Assembly: GCF_003335505.1 (NCBI RefSeq)
Contig: NZ_QPEX01000046.1
Coordinates: 1-64,000 of the forward strand
Direction: 5' to 3'
Source of the DNA: Bremerella cremea
GTDB lineage: Bacteria > Planctomycetota > Planctomycetia > Pirellulales > Pirellulaceae
Length of the DNA stretch: 64,000 bases
Shown here one piece after another: positions 15,956 through 24,251 of this stretch (position 1 is the first letter of the stretch; each line of letters starts with the position of its first letter). The translations under genes and the position numbers were made by a program. The notes below the pieces were generated by a model. That model searched no databases and had not been told where the DNA came from. It saw only the letters and a program-made list of their open reading frames with translations.

Positions 15956-17341
15956 TTAGCCTTCAATGAGGCCCTTATAGTTTCGCATCACCAGGTGACT
16001 ATCGATCTTTTGGACAAGATCAAATGCCACGCTCACGGCGATAAGCAAACCGGTACCACCATAGAAGCTGGCCACCTGAGGAGAAACCCCCAACCAAGCG
16101 GAAACAATGGTTGGAATAATGGCGACCAAGGCCAAGAAGCCTGCCCCCACGTAGGTTATCCGAACCATTACCTTTTCCAAGTATTCTTCCGTACGACGGC
16201 CTGGGCGGTAGCCAGGAATGAACGAACCGAAGTTCTTCAGATTCTCAGATACGTCCTTCGGATTGAAGGTAATTGCCGTCCAGAAGTAACAGAAGAAGTA
16301 AATCAACGCGATGTAACACGCCACATAGAGAAAGCTTTGCCCACGAGCAAAGACATCCGCCAGGTTATTAAAGATGGCCCAGTTGGTATAACGACCGGCA
16401 GCCTGGAAAACAAACTGCGGGAACAGGAGCAAGCTACTGGCAAAAATGATCGGCATCACGCCAGCTTGATTGATTCGCAGTGGTAGGAACTGTCGTGTAC
16501 CGCCATAGACTCGGCGACCACGAACATGCTTGGCGCTCTGCATCGGAATCTTGCGTTGTCCTTGCATGATGAATACCACTCCGGTAATCACCCCGACGAA
16601 CACAACCGTCAAGACAATAATATGTTCGATGCCAACTTCGCCGGTAGCAAAGTTTGTTAGCTCAGGCTTTGCGTTATAAAGCAACTCAAGCAGTGCCGGT
16701 GGCATTTGAGCGAGAATACCCGCCATGATCAAGAGACTGATGCCGTTACCGATGCCAAACTCGTCGATCTGCTCGCCAAGCCACATCAGGAAAACGGTGC
16801 CGCAAGTCATGATCGCCACGGCGACGACCGCCCAGCCCCAATAAAGGCTCTTATCGAGGTTGGCAGGATCACTTGACGTCCAGAACGCCTGGTTCACGAT
16901 GCTGTTTCCATCCTCACCGACAGCAGCCATCGTGGCTAGATAGAAATAACTTTGTACTATACATAACGCCACGGTTGCGTAGCGGGTGTATTCATTAATC
17001 TTCTTCCGACCTGTCTCCCCCTCCTTCTGCAGCTCTTCCAACGGCTTCCAAACGGTGCCGAGAAGCTGAAAGATAATCGAGGCAGAGATATAGGGCATAA
17101 TGCCCAAACCGAAGATGGTGACCTGATTAAGGGCACTTGCACTAAACACCGAAACTTGCTGAAGCAAGTCCGAGACCGTGCTGTTGCCTTGCTGCGCAAA
17201 CATCTTTTGCAGCTCTAACTGGTCAATCATCGGCAGAGGAATCTGCGAGCCGATACGAAAGACGGCTAGCAGAAAGATTGTCAGCCCAATCTTCCGACGC
17301 AGTTCAGGAATCGTGAAGATGACGCGTACTTTTTCCAGCAT
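15956..17341 (-). CDS. secY: Preprotein translocase subunit SecY
   Basis: 461-residue core of the Sec translocon, with about ten hydrophobic transmembrane segments (the first at about 18-35, LTIFLLAVFRIGSQIPLP). Typical motifs include ALGIMPYISASIIFQLL-like sequence (here FGLGIMPYISASIIFQ), the cytoplasmic loop MQGQRKIPMQSAK and FYGGTGLLIAVSVAFD near the C-terminus. It works with SecE, encoded in this window at 43541-44005. It lies behind rplO, as in the spc operon of other bacteria. Length is normal. Confidence 0.98.
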   Translation of the reverse strand: MLEKVRVIFTIPELRRKIGLTIFLLAVFRIGSQIPLPMIDQLELQKMFAQQGNSTVSDLLQQVSVFSASALNQVTIFGLGIMPYISASIIFQLLGTVWKPLEELQKEGETGRKKINEYTRYATVALCIVQSYFYLATMAAVGEDGNSIVNQAFWTSSDPANLDKSLYWGWAVVAVAIMTCGTVFLMWLGEQIDEFGIGNGISLLIMAGILAQMPPALLELLYNAKPELTNFATGEVGIEHIIVLTVVFVGVITGVVFIMQGQRKIPMQSAKHVRGRRVYGGTRQFLPLRINQAGVMPIIFASSLLLFPQFVFQAAGRYTNWAIFNNLADVFARGQSFLYVACYIALIYFFCYFWTAITFNPKDVSENLKNFGSFIPGYRPGRRTEEYLEKVMVRITYVGAGFLALVAIIPTIVSAWLGVSPQVASFYGGTGLLIAVSVAFDLVQKIDSHLVMRNYKGLIEG

Positions 17342-17420
17342 GACAATCTAACCTGAGATGTGGCTAATCCGATTGAAGCCCTGCGAGAGGCCTGACATTG
17401 GGAGCAATTCGTAAGAACTG

Positions 17421-17459
17421 CAGGGATAGGAGAATGTACATCATTTTGCCTATCCCCTG
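17421..17459 (-). other. Hairpin in the rplO-secY gap
   Basis: CAGGGATAGG and CCTATCCCCTG can pair across about 18 bases in the 168-base gap between rplO and secY. No T-run follows, so this is more likely a leader or stability hairpin than a terminator. Confidence 0.4.
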
Positions 17460-17509
17460 CCAGACCAGCCAGCAGCAAGATGCACGGTGGTTTGCAACTA
17501 AGCCGCTAC

Positions 17510-18007
17510 TTAGCTATTCTCTTGCTTCGCTTGTTCCTTCTTTTCCGCGACGGTCACGCGACGGACCACCGTGGTGCAGGTACCACCGGCCTTTTCGATC
17601 TTTTCCTTGGCCGAAGCACTGAAGCGGTGAGCTTCCACAGTCAACTTCTTGCCGAGATCGCCGTCGCCAAGGATCTTGACTTCGTCGAAACGACGCTTGC
17701 AAAGACCTTTAGCCTGGAGCGTTTCGGAATTGACTGTGTCACCATCGTTGAACAACTCGTTGAGGTCCTTGATGTTGACACAAGCAACCGTTACGGCCCA
17801 CTTGTTGTTAAAACCGCGTTTAGGCACATGGCGTACGATGGGTGTCTGACCACCTTGGAAGGTAGCACGGTTCGACCAGCCAGCACGGCTGCGAGCACCC
17901 TTGTGACCACGCTGAGAAGTTTTACCCCAACCGCTACCGGTACCACGACCGATCCGTTGGCGACGCTTGTTCTTCTGAACGCCTGAATTGATTTCGTGCA
18001 AACTCAT
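17510..18007 (-). CDS. rplO: 50S ribosomal protein L15
   Basis: 165-residue uL15 of the large subunit. The glycine/arginine-rich N-terminus (KRRQRIGRGTGSGWGKTSQR) that threads into 23S rRNA is clear. It is about 20 residues longer than the E. coli protein at the C-terminus. The start overlaps the rpsE stop by one base. The rpmD (L30) gene expected between rpsE and rplO is missing. Confidence 0.97.
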   Translation of the reverse strand: MSLHEINSGVQKNKRRQRIGRGTGSGWGKTSQRGHKGARSRAGWSNRATFQGGQTPIVRHVPKRGFNNKWAVTVACVNIKDLNELFNDGDTVNSETLQAKGLCKRRFDEVKILGDGDLGKKLTVEAHRFSASAKEKIEKAGGTCTTVVRRVTVAEKKEQAKQENS

Positions 18008-18489
18008 TAGACGGCCACTCCTCGCAGGCGTTGAATTTCATCCTTGGTTCGCAACTGTTCCAACGCGTTCATGGTGGCTTTCACCAGAACGACAGGATTG
18101 GTCGAACCGAAGCTTTTGGTAAGCACGTCATGAAGACCAGCTGCTTCACAGACAGCACGCACCGAGGCGCCAGCGATGATACCGGTACCTGGGTGAGCGG
18201 GAAGCATGATGACCTGGCCGGCACCAAAACGACCGATGACCTGGTGAGGAATGCTTCCCTCGATCACAGGAACTTGAATCATCTTACGTTCGGCTTGCTT
18301 AACGGCCTTTTGGACACTAGGCGGCACTTCGTTTGCTTTGCCATAGCCCCAACCAACGCGTCCCTTACCATCGCCGATGACGACCATCGCAGCAAAGCTG
18401 AAACGACGACCACCTTTGACCACGGCAGCACAGCGTTTGATCTTGACGACCTTTTCGACGAATCCGCCCTTGCCAGAATCTTTCGCCAC
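18007..18489 (-). CDS. rpsE: 30S ribosomal protein S5
   Basis: 160-residue uS5, involved in decoding accuracy. It has the double-stranded RNA-binding-like block VKRCAAVVKGGRRFSF (here IKRCAAVVKGGRRFSFAAM) and the GTGIIAGASVRAVCEAAG motif in the second half. Length is normal. The stop overlaps the rplO start by one base. Confidence 0.98.
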   Translation of the reverse strand: MAKDSGKGGFVEKVVKIKRCAAVVKGGRRFSFAAMVVIGDGKGRVGWGYGKANEVPPSVQKAVKQAERKMIQVPVIEGSIPHQVIGRFGAGQVIMLPAHPGTGIIAGASVRAVCEAAGLHDVLTKSFGSTNPVVLVKATMNALEQLRTKDEIQRLRGVAV

Positions 18490-18568
18490 AGTATTGGCTC
18501 TCCCGTTTGGATGTTGCTATCTCTTGCGGAGTTAGCAGTTCCCAACGCTGTTAGTACTTTTGTTCGAT

Positions 18569-18934
18569 TTAGAAGTCCAAACCACCTTCGCGGGCCGCGG
18601 CGGCAAGTGCTGCCACTCGACCATTGTAACGAAAGTGGCCACGATCGAAGCACACCTGCTTCAATCCAGCTGCCAGGGCCTTTTCCGCGATCGCTTTACC
18701 AATGGTGGCAGCAGCTTCGCAGTTACCGGCGGATACATCACTACGCAGATCTTTGTCTCGCGAGGAGGCCGACACCAAGGTTCGACCTGCTTCGTCATCG
18801 ATAATCTGGCAGTAAATGTGATTGTTACTGCGGAAAATCGTTAGCCGAGGGCGTTCTGCATTGCCGCGAGCCTTCCGACGGACGTGATTACTCCGACGCT
18901 TTCGCTGCTTCGCGATAAATTTTTGTTTGTTCAC
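18569..18934 (-). CDS. rplR: 50S ribosomal protein L18
   Basis: 121-residue uL18, which binds 5S rRNA with L5. The basic N-terminus (RKRRSNHVRRKARGNAERPR), RLTIFRSNNHIYCQIID and the C-terminal CFDRGHFRYNGRVAALA are characteristic. Length is normal, and the order rplF-rplR-rpsE is standard. Confidence 0.98.
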   Translation of the reverse strand: MNKQKFIAKQRKRRSNHVRRKARGNAERPRLTIFRSNNHIYCQIIDDEAGRTLVSASSRDKDLRSDVSAGNCEAAATIGKAIAEKALAAGLKQVCFDRGHFRYNGRVAALAAAAREGGLDF

Positions 18935-19009
18935 GACTCTATTAGCCTCGTAGGTGTCTGTGGCCAGCGCCCTGACACGTTGACTTCACCGAATGTGGAT
19001 TGTTACTGA

Positions 19010-19555
19010 CTACTTACCAGCGGCCTTACCAGGCTTCAACTTCACGCGTTCACCTTGGTATCGCACGCCCTTGCCTTTGTAAGGCTCTGGCTTGCGGACC
19101 GCTCGCACTTCGGCGGCGAACTGGCCAACACGTTGTTTGTCGATGCCTTTGACGACGATGTGCGTCTGGTCGGGGCATTTAACATCGAGATCCGTCGGGA
19201 TCTTCTTGTGCACTTCGTTGGCAAAGCCCACACGGAGTTGCAGGACGTCACCGGCAATTGCAGCCAAGTAACCGACGCCGACCACTTCCAGTCGCTTTTC
19301 GTAACCTTGGTCGACACCAACAATCATGTTGGAGATCAAAGCACGAGTCAGGCCATGCATTGCTTTGGCCGAGCGGCTGTCGTTTTTGCGAGAGACAGTA
19401 ACTTCCTTACCGTCTTCCGCCAATTCGATCGTGATATCGGGATCAGCAGTGTACGAAAGCTTGCCCAGAGGGCCTTCCACGTTAACGGTCTGACCATCTA
19501 CCGAGACATTGACTTTCTCGGGGAGGGCAACCGGTTTTCTACCTAAACGGGACAT
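19010..19555 (-). CDS. rplF: 50S ribosomal protein L6
   Basis: 181-residue uL6 made of two similar domains near the GTPase centre. Typical features are MSRLGRKPVALPEKV at the start, GLTRALISNMIVGV in the middle, and PEPYKGKGVRYQGE near the end. Length is normal. It lies between rpsH and rplR. Confidence 0.98.
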   Translation of the reverse strand: MSRLGRKPVALPEKVNVSVDGQTVNVEGPLGKLSYTADPDITIELAEDGKEVTVSRKNDSRSAKAMHGLTRALISNMIVGVDQGYEKRLEVVGVGYLAAIAGDVLQLRVGFANEVHKKIPTDLDVKCPDQTHIVVKGIDKQRVGQFAAEVRAVRKPEPYKGKGVRYQGERVKLKPGKAAGK

Positions 19556-19657
19556 TTTCTTAACCTTATCAAGGCAATGGGTCTCTACGAAGGAGACTGT
19601 CCTGCGAATGATTTGAGCGTAAAATGCTGAAGCGATGTGCTGTCGGGAAGCGTTGGC

Positions 19658-20053
19658 TTACCAAACTTCGCACAGAACTTCACCACCAACCTTTTTCTGG
19701 CGAGCTTCGCGATCACTAATCACCCCGGTTGAGGTGCTGATCACGGAGATGCCCATGCCGTTCAAAATTGGACGGAGGTCAGTCGACTTGGAGTAAATAC
19801 GACGGCCAGGCTTGCTGACGCGTTTGATATTCTGAATCACACGTTCCCCACTAGGGCCGTATTTCAGTTCCAAACGGATCTGCTTAACCGGATGATCGTC
19901 GGTTTCCACCCAGTCCCAAATGTAGCCTTCACGTTTCAACACGTCGGCCAGGCCTCGTTTGACCTTGGACGTGGGCATTTCAACGTGTGGGTGCTCGACG
20001 CGAACCGCATTGCGAATGCGGGTCAACATGTCGGCGATAGGGTCGGTCATCAT
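19658..20053 (-). CDS. rpsH: 30S ribosomal protein S8
   Basis: 131-residue uS8, a primary 16S rRNA binder. The N-terminus MTDPIADMLTRIRNAVR and the C-terminal STSTGVISDREARQKKVGGE are diagnostic. In E. coli S8 represses its own operon; no such site was identified here. Confidence 0.98.
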   Translation of the reverse strand: MMTDPIADMLTRIRNAVRVEHPHVEMPTSKVKRGLADVLKREGYIWDWVETDDHPVKQIRLELKYGPSGERVIQNIKRVSKPGRRIYSKSTDLRPILNGMGISVISTSTGVISDREARQKKVGGEVLCEVW

Positions 20054-20069
20054 GATACTTGGGGTCCCC

Positions 20070-20255
20070 TTACCAACTCGCCTTGCGTAAACCTGGAATC
20101 AGCCCTCGATCCGCCAAGTTGCGAATGCAAATACGGCAGACACCGAACTTCCGATACACGGCACGCGGCCGTCCGCACATACTGCAGCGACGCTCACGCC
20201 GAGACGAAAATTTCGGCTCGCGATTGGCCTTGGCGATTTTTGACTTGCTTGCCAC
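20070..20255 (-). CDS. rpsN: 30S ribosomal protein S14, zinc-binding short form
   Basis: 61-residue uS14 of the short, Cys-containing type. Two CxxC pairs are present, in RRCSMCGRPRA and GVCRICIRNLA, forming a zinc site. The C-terminus IPGLRKASW is standard. It lies between rplE and rpsH and ends 16 bases before the rpsH start. Confidence 0.98.
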   Translation of the reverse strand: MASKSKIAKANREPKFSSRRERRCSMCGRPRAVYRKFGVCRICIRNLADRGLIPGLRKASW

Positions 20256-20329
20256 GAGGATTTCCTACCTGGAAAACGAATCGACTGGGTAACAAACGTT
20301 ATATATCTTTCCGCGTTCAGCGAAATTGC

Positions 20330-20902
20330 TTAGGCGGTCTTCTTCTTATTCGGTTCATCTCGCTGGAACGGCATGCCTAACATGGCAAGCAGTTCACGAG
20401 CTTCATCATCGGTGGCGCCACTGGTGACAAACGTGATGTCCATCCCTTGCTGACGGGTGTACTTATCCGGATTCAATTCCGGAAACACCATCTGCTCGGT
20501 CAAGCCCATCGTGTAATTACCGTTGCCATCAAAGCTCTTGCGATTCACACCACGAAAGTCGCGAACCTGTGGCAAAGCCAGCGAGACCAAACGGTCCAGG
20601 AACTCGTACATTCGTTGGCGACGCAAGGTCACCTTGACACCGATTGGCATGCCTTCGCGAAGCTTAAAAGCAGCAACGCTCTTGCGTGCCCGACAAATCT
20701 GGGGTCGCTGACCGGTAAACTCGGACATTGCTTCCGCAGCTTCATCAACATGCTTCTTTTCGGTGACGGCAGTACCGACACCCATGTTCACGACGATCTT
20801 ACGCAGACGCGGCAGATTCATCGGGTTCTTACGACCTAGCTTTTCGGCCAGCGCCGGAAGCACTTCATTTTCGTACTGTTCTTGAAGTCGTGGTTTGCTC
20901 AT
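20330..20902 (-). CDS. rplE: 50S ribosomal protein L5
   Basis: 190-residue uL5 that binds 5S rRNA and contacts the P-site tRNA. The blocks KIVVNMGVGTAV, RQRMYEFLDRLVSLALPQVRDFRG and YTMGLTEQMVFPE are typical. The last residues (QRDEPNKKKTA) form a short basic tail. Length is normal within a few residues. Confidence 0.98.
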   Translation of the reverse strand: MSKPRLQEQYENEVLPALAEKLGRKNPMNLPRLRKIVVNMGVGTAVTEKKHVDEAAEAMSEFTGQRPQICRARKSVAAFKLREGMPIGVKVTLRRQRMYEFLDRLVSLALPQVRDFRGVNRKSFDGNGNYTMGLTEQMVFPELNPDKYTRQQGMDITFVTSGATDDEARELLAMLGMPFQRDEPNKKKTA

Positions 20903-20964
20903 GGCTTATCTCGAACGTTTACCGGCTCACGCCTATGTTTTAGGAACTGCTACGCTCAGCAGCA

Positions 20965-21300
20965 TTACTTGGCGGGGCTCAGCGTACCGATTTCGGCATT
21001 GCAGGCTTTGCAATAGCGAACCTTGCTGCCGTCCTCTTTGATCTTGGCACCCGTCTTTGTGCGTTTATTGCACTCAGTGCAAACCAGCATCACGTTAGAA
21101 ATGTCGATTGGCATTTCCTTCGAAAGCTTACCGCCGCGTGGGTTGCGTTGGCTGGGCTTGATGTGCTTATAAACTTTCGCGGCACCTTCAACGAGGACCT
21201 TACCCTTATCAGGAAAGACCTTGAGAACTTTGCCGCGTAGTTCGCCAGCGCTGTCAGCTCCGGTGATGATTTCAACGGTGTCGTCAACTTTGATATGCAT
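20965..21300 (-). CDS. rplX: 50S ribosomal protein L24 with zinc-ribbon-like half
   Basis: 111-residue uL24, an assembly initiator of the large subunit. The KOW motif (VLKVFPDKGKVLVEG region) is in the N-terminal half. Two Cys pairs follow, in LVCTECNKRT and RYCKACNAEI, consistent with a zinc ribbon. Many bacterial L24 proteins lack these Cys. Its start overlaps the rplN stop by one base. Confidence 0.97.
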   Translation of the reverse strand: MHIKVDDTVEIITGADSAGELRGKVLKVFPDKGKVLVEGAAKVYKHIKPSQRNPRGGKLSKEMPIDISNVMLVCTECNKRTKTGAKIKEDGSKVRYCKACNAEIGTLSPAK

Positions 21301-21668
21301 TAGACCACCTCGCTCGCCAAACTGACAATCTTCATGAACTTGCGATCACGCAGTTCACGGGCAACAGCACCGAAAATACGTGTGCCACGCGGATTGTTAT
21401 CTTTATCGATCAGGACCACCGCGTTACGATCAAAACGGATATAGCTTCCGTCTGGGCGGCGAGTCGATTTCTTGCAGCGAACGATCACAGCCCGAACGAC
21501 TGCTTTCTTTTTCACGTCCGCACCAGGCACGACCTCTTTAACGGAGCAGATAATCACGTCACCAAGGCCAGCGGTACGCTTTCGCGTTCCTCCGAGAACC
21601 TTAATGCACATGACTTGCTTCGCTCCGGTGTTGTCGGCGACGGCCAGTCTTGTTTCTTGTTGAATCAT
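21300..21668 (-). CDS. rplN: 50S ribosomal protein L14
   Basis: 122-residue uL14 at the subunit interface. The N-terminus MIQQETRLAVADNTGAKQ and the C-terminus RDRKFMKIVSLASEVV are diagnostic. Length is normal. The stop overlaps the rplX start by one base. Confidence 0.98.
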   Translation of the reverse strand: MIQQETRLAVADNTGAKQVMCIKVLGGTRKRTAGLGDVIICSVKEVVPGADVKKKAVVRAVIVRCKKSTRRPDGSYIRFDRNAVVLIDKDNNPRGTRIFGAVARELRDRKFMKIVSLASEVV

Positions 21669-21731
21669 CGCTTCTTAAATCCAACCCTATGCTACGACTG
21701 TCAAACAGTGTTAGCGGATGTACGGGGAGCC

Positions 21732-22046
21732 TTAGCCTTCTTGATTTTCCTGCAAGTGAGCAGCCGCTTCACGGGCGGCTTTCAACGCAGCCACGTCGAC
21801 TTCGGTGCTCTTCTCGACAATTCGCACCAATTCCCAACGCTTCGTTTTGCTACGAGGTCGGCTTTCAATAATTTCGACTCGATCTCCCAGTCCCGACTCA
21901 TTGTTCTCGTCGTGAACATGGCAGACCATTCGTCGCGAGTAGTACTTGCCGTACAGCGGGTGACGAATTCGGCGGGCGATTTCGACGCGACGCGTCTTAT
22001 CTTGCTTGTCGCCCGTCACGCGACCGACCAATACTTTCTTGGGCAT
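21732..22046 (-). CDS. rpsQ: 30S ribosomal protein S17
   Basis: 104-residue uS17, a primary 16S binder. The motifs VGRVTGDKQDKTRRVEI and HPLYGKYYSRRMVCHVHDE, then GDRVEIIESRPRSKTKRW, are typical. A C-terminal helical extension of about 20 residues (LKAAREAAAHLQENQEG) goes beyond the E. coli length. Confidence 0.98.
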   Translation of the reverse strand: MPKKVLVGRVTGDKQDKTRRVEIARRIRHPLYGKYYSRRMVCHVHDENNESGLGDRVEIIESRPRSKTKRWELVRIVEKSTEVDVAALKAAREAAAHLQENQEG

Positions 22047-22078
22047 TGCCGAGTATCTCTCTAAAAACTGCGTTTGAT

Positions 22079-22279
22079 TTAGGTGCTGGCCGCGGCGGCA
22101 CGTTCGTGTTGGATCGTCTTGATGCGGGCAACTAGCTTGCGGTTTTTGGCCACTTCGCTAGGGGCATCCAAACGTTCCGTCTGGGATTGAACTCGCAAAC
22201 GAAACAGCGTTTCCATGGCATTGTTCAGGTTTGCCTGGAGCTGGTCGTCGCTCATTTCTCGCAATTCACTTGCTTTCAT
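22079..22279 (-). CDS. rpmC: 50S ribosomal protein L29
   Basis: 66-residue uL29 at the polypeptide exit site. The helical layout and the motif FRLRVQSQTERLDAPSEV followed by ARIKTIQHER are typical. Length is normal. It lies between rplP and rpsQ. Confidence 0.97.
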   Translation of the reverse strand: MKASELREMSDDQLQANLNNAMETLFRLRVQSQTERLDAPSEVAKNRKLVARIKTIQHERAAAAST

Positions 22280-22346
22280 CGCTCTATCGCCTATCCACGT
22301 TGAATTCGCGGGCTATACGCCGCTAACCATCTTCGGCACCAGGCTA

Positions 22347-22787
22347 TTAAGCCGACGCCTCGGTTGTTTCCAGGTCGGGTCGACGTCGTACGAAGCGGCA
22401 TCGAACCGGCATCTTGTGTGCCAAACGAGCAAAGCAAATCTTTGCCTGCTGTTCGGTTACACCCTTTAATTCGTACATCACGGTTCCGGGTTTCACGGTG
22501 GCAACCCAACGGTCAGGCTCACCTTTACCCTTACCCATACGAGTCTCCAACGGGCGAGCCGTTACTGACTTGTGGGGGAAAATCCGGATGTACAACTTAC
22601 CGATACCACGGACATACTGCTGAGCAGCAATACGACCCGCTTCGATCGTCTGAGCGGTGATGTGACCCGCTTGTGTGGATTGAAGTCCAAAATCGCCGAG
22701 GACGACGGTATTGCCACGAGTGGCGTTACCTTTTATACGTCTTCTTTGGCTTTTTCGGTGCTTCACTCGCCTGGGCATCATAGCCAT
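22347..22787 (-). CDS. rplP: 50S ribosomal protein L16
   Basis: uL16 of 146 residues (143 or 144 if a later ATG is used). It lies near the A site and organises the tRNA acceptor ends. RRVKHRKSQRRRIKGNA, RIFPHKSVTARPLETRMGKGKG and AHKMPVRCRFVRR are diagnostic. Possible starts are ATG at 22787, 22781 and 22778. All lie inside the 3' end of rpsC, so the two genes overlap by at least 50 bases. The upstream GGGGA favours 22787. Confidence 0.96.
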   Translation of the reverse strand: MAMMPRRVKHRKSQRRRIKGNATRGNTVVLGDFGLQSTQAGHITAQTIEAGRIAAQQYVRGIGKLYIRIFPHKSVTARPLETRMGKGKGEPDRWVATVKPGTVMYELKGVTEQQAKICFARLAHKMPVRCRFVRRRPDLETTEASA

Positions 22788-23448
22788 CGGAGTCGTCCCC
22801 TTCGTAAAAACCGTTATTAATCCAGACCTGAACCCCGATGTGGCCCTGCGGTGTACGTGCTTCGGTGAAGCCGTAATCGATCTTCGCTCGCAAGGTGCTC
22901 AAAGGAATCGATCCTTCAATTTGTTTTTCTCGGCGAGCCATTTCCGCACCACCAAGACGACCAGCCATTTGGATTTTGATGCCTCGGGCACCGGCCTCCA
23001 TGGTGCTTTCGATCGCACGCTTCATCGTGCGACGGAAGCTGGCACGCTTGGCCAACTGGTCCGCAATATCTTCCGCGACCAGCTGAGCTCGAAGCTCTGG
23101 ACGACCGACTTCTTCAACCTTCAGGTTGATACGGCGGCCAACCAAATTTTGGAGTTCTTCCTGCAACTTCTCGACTTCCTGACCCTTCTGACCAATGATC
23201 AGACCAGGCCGGGCAACGAACATAGTCACGCGAACTTCGTCACGCGTTCGTTCGATTTCAATCTTGTCGATACCAGCGTTGCGGTACTTCTGACGAATGC
23301 GTTGATCAGGATGCTTTTGGATGAAGCCCCGGATCTTCTTGTCTTCCAACAAAAGGCCCGGAAAATCACGCTTCGACGCAAACCATTTGCTTTTCCACCC
23401 GATCATCACACCGGTACGAAACGCAATTGGATTAACTTTTTGTCCCAT
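22726..23448 (-). CDS. rpsC: 30S ribosomal protein S3
   Basis: 240-residue uS3 of the mRNA entry channel. The start MGQKVNPIAFRTG is the family standard and places the ATG at 23448; the open frame upstream is not coding. A KH domain with LIIGQKGQEVEKLQEEL is clear, and IKIQMAGRLGGAEMARRE lies in the C-terminal domain. A tail after VQVWINNGFYEG (Asp-rich, then Lys-rich, ending KPKKTYKR) overlaps the start of rplP. Confidence 0.97.
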   Translation of the reverse strand: MGQKVNPIAFRTGVMIGWKSKWFASKRDFPGLLLEDKKIRGFIQKHPDQRIRQKYRNAGIDKIEIERTRDEVRVTMFVARPGLIIGQKGQEVEKLQEELQNLVGRRINLKVEEVGRPELRAQLVAEDIADQLAKRASFRRTMKRAIESTMEAGARGIKIQMAGRLGGAEMARREKQIEGSIPLSTLRAKIDYGFTEARTPQGHIGVQVWINNGFYEGDDSDGYDAQASEAPKKPKKTYKR

Positions 23449-23493
23449 GCTTGTCTCTCGTCTCGAAGACAGGGCTGGCCGCAGGGGCACAGC

Positions 23494-23844
23494 TTAGCCT
23501 TGGAGTTCCTCCAGGGTGACGTGAATGTGACAGGTCCGCTTCAAAATCGGGAAAGCACTTCCGCGAGCTCTTGGGCGGAATCGCTTAATAATCGGACCGC
23601 CGTCCACGCGAGCTTCGGCAACAAACAGTGCGCCCTGGTTAGCAGTGCGTCCTTCGTTTTGCTCCGAATCTTGCGAGTTGCCGATCGCACTCTTAATGAC
23701 ATCTTCCAGCAAACGGGCACCTCGATGCGGCTGGTATCGAAGGATATCCAGTGCCTCGTCTGCAAGTTTGCCACGCACCAAATCGGCTAGCGGGCGCACC
23801 TTTCTCGGGCTGATGCGTGCCAGTCGGTGGGTCGCTTTGAACAT
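23494..23844 (-). CDS. rplV: 50S ribosomal protein L22
   Basis: 116-residue uL22 that lines the exit tunnel. The motifs RISPRKVRPLADLVRGK and the loop KRFRPRARGSAFPILKRTCHI are diagnostic; the long hairpin reaches the macrolide site region. Length is normal. It lies 45 bases ahead of rpsC. Confidence 0.97.
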   Translation of the reverse strand: MFKATHRLARISPRKVRPLADLVRGKLADEALDILRYQPHRGARLLEDVIKSAIGNSQDSEQNEGRTANQGALFVAEARVDGGPIIKRFRPRARGSAFPILKRTCHIHVTLEELQG

Positions 23845-23929
23845 GGTTGATCAACTCCTCGAACCACGAGCGTCAGGTCAAGCCCGACATGCCGTGGGCA
23901 GCGACGCTGCGTATGCCAATCGGTATGCG

Positions 23930-24202
23930 TTATTTCTTCTTCTTGTCAGCACCGTGACCACGGAAAGTCCGCGTTGGCGAAAACTCGCCTAACTTGTGAC
24001 CGACCATGTCTTCGGTGACATACACCTTCAAATGGGCCTTACCGTTGTGGACCATGAAGGTATGACCGACAAATTCTGGAATGATCGTGCAGGCACGTGC
24101 CCAGGTCTTAATCGGATCTTTGGTGCCAGCTTCTTCTTGCTGGGCAACCTTCTTGTAAACGTTAGGGTCGACGTACGGCCCTTTTTTCAGGGATCGGCTC
24201 AT
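23930..24202 (-). CDS. rpsS: 30S ribosomal protein S19
   Basis: 90-residue uS19 of the small-subunit head. MSRSLKKGPYVDP at the start and GHKLGEFSPTRTFRGHG near the end are diagnostic, with a Lys-rich tail. Length is normal. Order rplB-rpsS-rplV is standard. Confidence 0.98.
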   Translation of the reverse strand: MSRSLKKGPYVDPNVYKKVAQQEEAGTKDPIKTWARACTIIPEFVGHTFMVHNGKAHLKVYVTEDMVGHKLGEFSPTRTFRGHGADKKKK

Positions 24203-24251
24203 TCTCGAAAACCTCTAGGATCGCTTATCGCGGCCTGGTGTGCTGGGGTTC

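Noticed and set aside
22711..23790. Long rightward open frame of 359 codons opposite rpsC-rplV
   Set aside because: It is the antisense shadow of rpsC and rplV, which have unmistakable family motifs; its translation has no recognisable features.
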